Below are positions 59,025 through 64,000 of a stretch of 64,000 nt of DNA, in pieces. The DNA is from an uncultured Eubacteriales bacterium (GTDB lineage: Bacteria; Bacillota; Clostridia; Oscillospirales; UBA644), in the NCBI GenBank assembly GCA_900547165.1, contig URFZ01000007.1, positions 1 to 64,000 on the forward strand, read 5' to 3'. Below the pieces are notes generated by a model that had not been told where the DNA came from, ran no database searches, and was given only the letters and a program-made list of their open reading frames with translations. Numbering within the stretch: the stretch's first letter is position 1; each line of letters begins with the position of its first letter. Made by a program: the position numbers and the translations under genes.

Positions 59025-59645
59025 CTATTTATTGAATGTGCGGAAAAACAATCTGACGTGCGCGTCAAGTTTTTTCAGACATTCCGCTTCCTTTTCGGGT
59101 TGGCGGTCGCATACACCGAGAAGCGTGATTATCGGAGAAACGTACATAACCGAAAGTGTTTCGGGGTCTTCGTTTCTGATTCTTCCCGCAGAGATAAGCC
59201 CCTTGAAGATGCCCGCATGATAATCAACCATTCTGTCTATATATCTTTTTGTGTAAAGCTGCGCAAGTTCGGGATTGCGGAACTGCTCTATCGTCATCAT
59301 TCTGCGAAATCGCGCAACCGTTTCGTCATGAAGAGAGTATGCAAAAATGCTCCGCACCTTTTCCGCCAATGCGTCCTCGGATATTTCCGTAAAAACGGCA
59401 ACGTCCCTGTCAGACTCCGAGACATGAACGGACACGGCGTCCGTCGCTTTGTCATACTTTGCGGCTGTCTCGTCAAACAGCGCGTCGAAAATTGCGCGCT
59501 TGCTCGCAAAATGATTGTACAGCGACGGGGCTTTTATACCGACGGCTTTCGCGATCTGCCCCACGCTGACGGCATCGTAGCCGCAGGTCGAAAAAAGTTC
59601 CAACGCCGCGGAAAGAATTTTTTGTTTGGTATCTTCCTGTTTCAT
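59025..59645 (-). CDS. TetR/AcrR-family regulator (autoregulated)
   Basis: 206 residues. The N-terminal helix-turn-helix is DTKQKILSAALELFSTCGYDAVSVGQIAKAVGIKAPSLYNHFASK, a close match to the TetR_N domain. The C-terminal domain is a divergent ligand-binding part. The ATG at 59645 is used; a GTG four codons upstream is possible. Its promoter carries a near-perfect 18-base palindrome, which is probably its own operator. It heads an operon with two membrane proteins. Confidence 0.9.
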   Translation of the reverse strand: MKQEDTKQKILSAALELFSTCGYDAVSVGQIAKAVGIKAPSLYNHFASKRAIFDALFDETAAKYDKATDAVSVHVSESDRDVAVFTEISEDALAEKVRSIFAYSLHDETVARFRRMMTIEQFRNPELAQLYTKRYIDRMVDYHAGIFKGLISAGRIRNEDPETLSVMYVSPIITLLGVCDRQPEKEAECLKKLDAHVRLFFRTFNK

Positions 59646-59657
59646 TACGCAACACAC

Positions 59658-59675
59658 CTAACTAACGTTCGTTAG
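59658..59675. promoter_or_regulatory. TetR operator palindrome
   Basis: CTAACTAACGTTCGTTAG, palindromic except for one base pair, just downstream of the -10 and across the predicted start (about 59673). This is the typical position for a TetR autorepressor site. Confidence 0.65.
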
Positions 59676-59679
59676 CGTA

Positions 59680-59708
59680 ATTATAGCACGTAGAGATACT
59701 TTTGTCAA
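59680..59708 (-). promoter_or_regulatory. promoter of tetR-DUF998 operon
   Basis: On the minus strand TTGACA (59708-59703), 17-base spacer, TATAAT (59685-59680). Confidence 0.85.
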
Positions 59709-59761
59709 GCCCCATTTTAATTATACGTCAAAAATGGCGACGCGTATGTTTCAGATGAAAA

Positions 59762-59801
59762 AATCCGACAGAACCCCTTTCCTGCGGAGATCTGTCGGAT
59801 T
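59762..59801 (-). terminator. terminator of 328-aa membrane protein gene
   Basis: AATCCGACAGA (59762-59772) pairs with TCTGTCGGATT (59791-59801). On the minus strand it is followed by a T run. A further small hairpin, GGTTGA/TCAACC, lies at 59808-59825. Confidence 0.8.
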
Positions 59802-59839
59802 GTTGTTGGTTGAATATACTCAACCTGAGTTTTTGTAAT

Positions 59840-60826
59840 TCAAAAGTTCTTTTTCGGATTGCAGTTGACGCTTTTCATAAGCAAAAACGCCAACGCTCCG
59901 GAAAGAATTATTACGCAAATATCAACGGGCGCGAACACTATCGAGGGAAGAGCGTCAAAGAAAAAGCCCGAACCGAAACGATATAAATGCCCGTGAAGCA
60001 AAATCAATTCACCCACATACATAAGAGTTGTCAACGCTGCGGAAACAAGAGCGGGAATGCCGCAGGAAATCAATACTTTTTTCCCGAGCAAAAACGAACC
60101 GACAAAAACTCCGACGTTTAATCCGAGAACAATGAAAAACAGAATCATCAGAAACGCGGAGATCAGAGAAACGGTTATTTGCCCGTCACGCCAAAATGCC
60201 GTGAAACACGCAAGCAGACACAGACCGACAAATACGACGGAAGATATGCTTTGCAAAACAAGCGCTTTTGTTTTCTCCTTCTTCCCGCTGCGAATCAACT
60301 CCGCAAACCCGTAAATACAGTTCAACAGACAGACTATGATAACGATTGAGATTATATAAAAATGAAGTTTGAATGCAGGGTTGTATTCGCCTATCAAGAT
60401 TTCAATGGGTTTTTCCGTTCGGATTAAAGTTTCCGTTACATAACGGTCTTCCTCGGGAGGAATATAGCAAAGATACATCTGCCAGTCGGCAAGTTTTGAA
60501 ACCGTCTCTGTCGATGTTACGACAACTTTTTGTTCAAACAGATATTCGACAGCGAAAAACACGGCGGCAGAAACGGGAACGACACCGAGAACAGCATATT
60601 TTTTTATATATTTCATAAACAGCGGCAACAGTAAAACACCGACAATCAACGCAACGGCAACAGGCGTATAGGGAATAATGTATTTGGGGTAATTCTCTTT
60701 CATGACCGTTCCGTCTTTTATCATGTCAAACACGACGCGAACACCCATATAAAGAGGATAAAAACATACGGCTGCGACACCGAGAAGAGACAGCAGACAA
60801 TAATTTCTCAATTTTTTGTTTTTCAT
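59840..60826 (-). CDS. Multipass membrane protein of unknown function, 328 aa
   Basis: 328 residues with about eight predicted helices (near 12-32, 52-70, 77-95, 152-172, 190-208, 218-240, 252-275 and 296-318). A polar loop lies at about 96-150 (STETVSKLADWQMYLCYIPPEEDRYV). No transporter or enzyme motif is recognised. It is monocistronic, with AAAGGAG upstream of the ATG, a promoter carrying a 16-base palindrome just downstream of the -10, and a terminator after it. It is a regulated single gene, but the regulator is not adjacent. Confidence 0.7.
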   Translation of the reverse strand: MKNKKLRNYCLLSLLGVAAVCFYPLYMGVRVVFDMIKDGTVMKENYPKYIIPYTPVAVALIVGVLLLPLFMKYIKKYAVLGVVPVSAAVFFAVEYLFEQKVVVTSTETVSKLADWQMYLCYIPPEEDRYVTETLIRTEKPIEILIGEYNPAFKLHFYIISIVIIVCLLNCIYGFAELIRSGKKEKTKALVLQSISSVVFVGLCLLACFTAFWRDGQITVSLISAFLMILFFIVLGLNVGVFVGSFLLGKKVLISCGIPALVSAALTTLMYVGELILLHGHLYRFGSGFFFDALPSIVFAPVDICVIILSGALAFLLMKSVNCNPKKNF

Positions 60827-60856
60827 AAGATTCTCCTTTTTTGAAGTCTCCTTGCG

Positions 60857-60872
60857 GACTACTATCGTAGTC
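60857..60872. promoter_or_regulatory. palindromic operator candidate
   Basis: GACTAC-TATC-GTAGTC: perfect 6-bp arms with a 4-base centre, immediately downstream of the -10 of the 328-aa membrane protein gene, at about +1. It is positioned like a repressor site. Confidence 0.5.
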
Positions 60873-60873
60873 T

Positions 60874-60902
60874 ATACTATCACAATAGTCCCGCTTTGTC
60901 AA
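60874..60902 (-). promoter_or_regulatory. promoter of 328-aa membrane protein gene
   Basis: On the minus strand TTGACA (60902-60897), 17-base spacer, TAGTAT (60879-60874). Confidence 0.72.
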
Positions 60903-61029
60903 GAGGTTTTTCAAAAAAATAAGAGAAAAGCAACGACGGGAGCATATACGGAACGGCGACAGAATTCGAGTCAAACCACAATATATTGAAAAAAAATGAC
61001 GTTTAGGCGAGAAATGTATCAAAATATAG

Positions 61030-61058
61030 TTGACAAACGTACTTTTATGTGATAAAAT
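61030..61058 (+). promoter_or_regulatory. promoter of dut
   Basis: TTGACA (61030-61035), 17-base spacer, TAAAAT (61053-61058). The predicted start near 61065 rules out the in-frame codon at 61030 and supports 61093. Confidence 0.8.
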
Positions 61059-61092
61059 GTATTCGGAAATTCCGAAAGAGACGAAACAGCCT

Positions 61093-61539
61093 ATGAAACA
61101 GCAGGTAAAAATAAAAAAACTGAACGACAAGGCAGTCGTTCCGACTTACGGTTCCTCCTCTGCGGCGGGAGCCGATCTTTACGCCTGTTTGCTTCAACCG
61201 TCAGTTGAAATAAAGCCCGACGAAACGGTTTTTGTTCCGACAGGACTTGCGATAGAGATTCCCGACGGTTTTGTGGGACTGATATATGCCCGCAGCGGAC
61301 TTGCCTGCAAATCGGGACTTGCGCCCGCTAATAAGGTCGGTGTTATAGACAGCGATTATCGCGGAGAACTTATCGTGGCGCTTCATAACCATTCCGCAGT
61401 GACACGAACGGTGGAAGACGGTCAGAGAATCGCACAGATAGTGCTGACGCCATACCTGACGGCTGATTTTGTTGTTTCCGATGAACTTGACGAGACCGAA
61501 CGCGGAAGCGGCGGCTTCGGTTCAACGGGCAAAAAATAA
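61093..61539 (+). CDS. dut: dUTP diphosphatase
   Basis: 148 residues, a standard trimeric dUTPase. All five motifs are present: SAAGADLYA, RSGLACKSGL, GVIDSDYRGEL, RIAQIVL and the C-terminal GSGGFGSTG. It hydrolyses dUTP to dUMP and PPi, limiting uracil in DNA. The start at 61093 follows AAAGAG at a rather long distance. Its promoter is its own, and two hairpins follow the stop. Confidence 0.96.
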   Translation: MKQQVKIKKLNDKAVVPTYGSSSAAGADLYACLLQPSVEIKPDETVFVPTGLAIEIPDGFVGLIYARSGLACKSGLAPANKVGVIDSDYRGELIVALHNHSAVTRTVEDGQRIAQIVLTPYLTADFVVSDELDETERGSGGFGSTGKK

Positions 61540-61580
61540 ATCCCAAACAAATACGCTTAATCCTTCTTATAACCATAAAG

Positions 61581-61620
61581 AAAAGCCCTCGGAGCCGCAT
61601 ATCCGGGGACTTTTCGCTTT
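61581..61620 (+). terminator. terminator of dut
   Basis: AAAAGCCCTCGGA (61581-61593) pairs, with one mismatch and one wobble, with TCCGGGGACTTTT (61602-61614). Confidence 0.6.
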
Positions 61621-61656
61621 CATACGCTTTTTCGCGGCTGTTCGCATCATAGAAAA

Positions 61657-61692
61657 ATTGAGACGCAAAAATATACATTTTTGCGTCTCAAT
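61657..61692 (-). terminator. terminator of NYN-domain gene
   Basis: A 15-bp stem, ATTGAGACGCAAAAA (61657-61671) with TTTTTGCGTCTCAAT (61678-61692), loop TATACA. The U run on the minus strand suits the NYN gene; it may also act on readthrough from dut. Confidence 0.8.
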
Positions 61693-61703
61693 AAGTTTTC
61701 AGT

Positions 61704-62492
61704 TTACTTTTTCTCGGGCGTCCAAAGTCCCGCTTTCGCAACTTCGTACCAGTTTGCGGAAACCGTAACTATGGTTTTTCCGAACGCCTTTTCTTTCTTT
61801 CTTTCGATATAACCGTTGTCGACGAGCCATTGCGCAGCCTCGCGAACTTTCTTTCGCGGCAAATTGTTCTGCACACTTACGGCTTCAACGGTTTTTATGA
61901 AGGTGGGTTTCATATTTTTTGAAGAGGGTGAATGTTCAATCTTGTCCAGCGCGGAAAAAATCAACTGGAATATCTGTTTTTTATCGTCCGTTTCATCGGG
62001 ATATTCGACCGTCCTGCTTGCAGCCATTCTCAACTGATTGCTGCAGCCCCCTTTGACGGCATAAATTTCGACTTCTTTCTTGCATTTATTCTTCAAAAAC
62101 GAAGCGACCGATGTGAAATGTCCGTCTCCCGTAAAAATAACGAAAACGTCGATGTCGTCGCGGTCGGACATTGCCGCCTGATAAATATGGTCAAGCATAA
62201 TGAAGTCGGTAAAATCTTTTGTCACCCTGTTCGTGCCGTTGCCCGTTTCGATGATATTGTTCGTAAATCCGCGGATCTTCGTCATTTCTTCTCTCAGAGA
62301 CTGGTTCTTCGAAAAATCGCCGAAGAACCATATCCCGCGGATATCGAGCGTTTTTTCCATATCGTTTATCCATTTCCCGATGTCGGGACGGGTGTGATAC
62401 ATCTTGTCAAGAGAAATATACCAATGTTCATAATCAACGAACGCCAGCGCACGGGGTTTTGAAACCTTTGCCTTTTTGCCGAAAAGTCCTAT
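61704..62492 (-). CDS. NYN-domain (LabA/DUF88-like) protein, apparent AUA start
   Basis: 262 residues if begun at 62492. The NYN nuclease-like domain (about 15-160) opens with PRALAFVDYEHWYISLDKMYH and has the acidic residues expected of a PIN-like fold (FVDYEHW; DFIMLDHIYQA; TGDGHFTSVASFL). A C-terminal winged-helix-like part (about 185-262) has NLPRKKVREAAQWLVDNGYIER. The frame upstream of the first ATG (62402) encodes the conserved start GLFGKKAKVSKPRALAFVDYEHW. A perfect AGGAGG lies 7 bases before an ATA codon at 62492, and no ATG, GTG or TTG is in range. The first strand of the domain would be lost with a start at 62402. Role: probable RNA-related nuclease, not established. Confidence 0.8.
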   Translation of the reverse strand: MGLFGKKAKVSKPRALAFVDYEHWYISLDKMYHTRPDIGKWINDMEKTLDIRGIWFFGDFSKNQSLREEMTKIRGFTNNIIETGNGTNRVTKDFTDFIMLDHIYQAAMSDRDDIDVFVIFTGDGHFTSVASFLKNKCKKEVEIYAVKGGCSNQLRMAASRTVEYPDETDDKKQIFQLIFSALDKIEHSPSSKNMKPTFIKTVEAVSVQNNLPRKKVREAAQWLVDNGYIERKKEKAFGKTIVTVSANWYEVAKAGLWTPEKK

Positions 62493-62538
62493 ACCTGTTC
62501 CTCCTTTCTTTTTTATTGTATATAAGAAACCGTGATTT

Positions 62539-63204
62539 TCACGGGGTCTCTTTCTTCTTTTTTTCGGGAACTCCTATTCCGAGCGCAGATTTTGCAAGCC
62601 TGTCCGCTTCTTCGTTAAGAATATTGCCCGTATGCGCTTCGACTTTGACAAACGAAACGGAGACAAAACTTCTGTACTTGCGGACAAATTCAAGGTATGC
62701 CACGGCAACAAACGACTGCGCTTTCCATTTTCCGTTATACCACTTTTCTATACCCTCATAATCGTGATAAACGGTCAGTTTTTTATACGAATGTTCAGCC
62801 GCGTATTTTACGGCGTTCATCGTGGCAAGAAGTTCACCCGCCACATTCCGAGCCGTCGCGGCTTCCGCTTTGTCGGCTTTTCCGTTCAGCCGCGTCAGTT
62901 TTTGTTCGGGGTCGATTATAACGCAGCCGAAGCCGTAACTTCCGCTTTTGACATCAAAACTGCCGTCCACAAAAGCGATAAGTTCGTTTTCGGGGCAAAC
63001 GGGAATATCGGACATCTCCGGTTTTGCCGAAATATCCGCAAAATCCCCGCTTTCCCCGTCACCGAGGAAAGCGAGTGCTTCTTTTTTTGTTTTGAAAGAC
63101 TTGTATTCCGCGCCGGCAAAGCCGTCAACGGAAGCGCGGCAAGCGTCCCACGAGGTGAAAATTCCGACCTCGCGACCGTTTTTTACCGCATAATATTTAG
63201 TCAA
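62539..63204 (-). CDS. rnhA: Ribonuclease HI with viroplasmin-like N-terminal domain
   Basis: 221 residues. The N-terminal RNA-binding domain (about 3-50: KYYAVKNGREVGIFTSWDACRASVDGFAGAEYKSFKTKKEALAFL) is the caulimovirus viroplasmin/VI type found in eukaryote-like RNases H1. The catalytic domain has the Asp in AFVDGSFD, Glu in AGELLATM, Asp in YHDYEGIEKW and Asp in NEEADRLAK. It cleaves RNA in RNA-DNA hybrids. The start is TTG at 63204, with AAGGAAG upstream; it overlaps the oxidoreductase 3' end by 8 bases. The basic C-terminus ends PEKKKKETP. Confidence 0.93.
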   Translation of the reverse strand: MTKYYAVKNGREVGIFTSWDACRASVDGFAGAEYKSFKTKKEALAFLGDGESGDFADISAKPEMSDIPVCPENELIAFVDGSFDVKSGSYGFGCVIIDPEQKLTRLNGKADKAEAATARNVAGELLATMNAVKYAAEHSYKKLTVYHDYEGIEKWYNGKWKAQSFVAVAYLEFVRKYRSFVSVSFVKVEAHTGNILNEEADRLAKSALGIGVPEKKKKETP

Positions 63205-64000
63205 GACGTACTTCCTTGCCGGTCTTCGCGGACTCGTACATTGCGTTAAGAATCTTTATCATGTTAACGCCCTGTGCGGGAACGAAGTCGGGGGTCGTGC
63301 AGTTCAGAACAACATCGACAAAATGTTCGAGGTTTGCGGCGTGACCGTTCTTGCAGGGAGAATAAGTGAGATGAATATCTTTTGCGTGTCCCTCTTCTTC
63401 GGTATAGATATGCGCGGATTCGCCGTTCCACCATTTGCAACCGGCCTTTTCACCTCTGAGTTCAACAAAGCGGTTTTCGCTTTCGATATTGGAAGCCCAT
63501 GAGAACTCTATCTGCAAGCAGGCGCCGTTTTCGAATTTGATGAAGCCCATTGCAAGGTCTTCAACGTCGAAAGTACCGTTCTCTACCGCTTCGCCGAACT
63601 GCGAGTGAACGGAGTCGGACTCTGCGGTATCATTGGCAAATTTGCAGAAAGTGCAGCCGCTTACGGCTACCGCTCTCGGGTTGCCCATCAGCCAGATCGC
63701 AAGGTCTATCATGTGAACGCCGAGGTCGATAAGAGGACCTCCTCCGGACTGTGCTTTGGTGGTGAACCAGCCGCCCTTGCCGGGAATGCCTCTTCTTCTC
63801 TGCCAGCCGCATCTGCCCGAATATATCTCGCCCATTTTGCCCGCGTTGATATAATCTTTGAGGAATACGGACGGCTCATAGTAACGGTTGTTTCTCATAA
63901 CCATAAGAGTTTTGCCGGACTTTTCCGCAGCAGCTTTCATCTCTTCGCACTGTTCCGCATACATGCAGTCGGGTTTTTCACTGAAAACGTGTTTGCCCGC
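63197..64000 (-). CDS. Gfo/Idh/MocA-family oxidoreductase, C-terminal part (runs off window)
   Basis: About 267 residues are visible; the 5' part lies beyond the right edge. The visible start AGKHVFSEKPDC is the conserved GKHV-x-x-EKP segment with the catalytic Lys, so the NAD(P)-binding Rossmann domain is outside the window. Further family features are GGWFTTKAQSGGGPLIDLGVHMIDLAIWLMGNPRAV. Such enzymes oxidise or reduce sugars or inositols; the substrate is not clear. It overlaps the rnhA start. Confidence 0.9.
   Translation of the reverse strand, partial: AGKHVFSEKPDCMYAEQCEEMKAAAEKSGKTLMVMRNNRYYEPSVFLKDYINAGKMGEIYSGRCGWQRRRGIPGKGGWFTTKAQSGGGPLIDLGVHMIDLAIWLMGNPRAVAVSGCTFCKFANDTAESDSVHSQFGEAVENGTFDVEDLAMGFIKFENGACLQIEFSWASNIESENRFVELRGEKAGCKWWNGESAHIYTEEEGHAKDIHLTYSPCKNGHAANLEHFVDVVLNCTTPDFVPAQGVNMIKILNAMYESAKTGKEVRLD

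Overview
The window looks like a chromosomal segment of an anaerobic Firmicute of class Clostridia, probably an uncultured gut-type lineage. The basis is the gene content: a clostridial-order rnfCDGEAB ferredoxin:NAD+ oxidoreductase, a pyrophosphate-type phosphofructokinase, the Firmicutes holB-ricT-trmN6-rsmI block, the DnaD/DnaI primosome pair, an rpsF-ssb-rpsR operon, strong AGGAGG ribosome binding sites, and many TTGACA-17-TATAAT promoters. Genus and species cannot be read from the sequence. No tRNA, IS element, prophage or CRISPR array was seen.

Layout, left half. Positions 1-60 hold the 5' end of a 16S rRNA gene read leftward, with its leader and promoter. Rightward genes follow: a Big2 lipoprotein, dnaD-dnaI-rlmA, then (after a leftward rhaA) small hypotheticals and a GNAT acetyltransferase. 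From 19.8 kb down to 7.2 kb lies a long leftward block: trmB, nagA, the Rnf complex, a small membrane protein, a WG-repeat/Big2 surface protein, holB, ricT, a 2[4Fe-4S] ferredoxin with its own promoter and terminator, trmN6, rsmI and luxS. Then come an LRR protein, PPi-PFK and a lipoprotein (rightward), a PflA-like radical SAM protein, a PhoR/PhoB-type two-component system, and a leftward operon asnS-aspartate aminotransferase-uppP-ftsK-ygiQ.

Layout, right half. recD2-cca run rightward, a flavin reductase and ychF leftward, then rpsF-ssb-rpsR. A TetR regulator and a MATE transporter are divergent. A cation P-type ATPase follows. Next is the most distinctive region, 47.2-55.7 kb: a complete NHLM/Nif11-leader RiPP (ribosomally made, modified peptide) operon. 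It runs leftward from one promoter: a very short HlyD-like adaptor, a C39-peptidase ABC transporter, a second NHLM-type ABC transporter, five Cys-rich GG-leader precursors, and a SPASM radical SAM maturase. The remainder holds a Cof-type phosphatase, an RNHCP protein, a TetR-DUF998 operon with a palindromic operator, a multipass membrane protein, dUTPase, an NYN-domain protein that seems to start at AUA, RNase HI with a TTG start, and the edge-truncated end of a Gfo/Idh/MocA oxidoreductase.

How parts work together (inference). Rnf would couple reduced ferredoxin to NAD+ reduction and an ion gradient, and the ferredoxin at 9.3 kb could be a donor. In the RiPP operon the radical SAM enzyme would modify the Cys-rich cores, the C39 domain would cut after the Gly-Gly, and the two ABC proteins with the HlyD stub would export the products.
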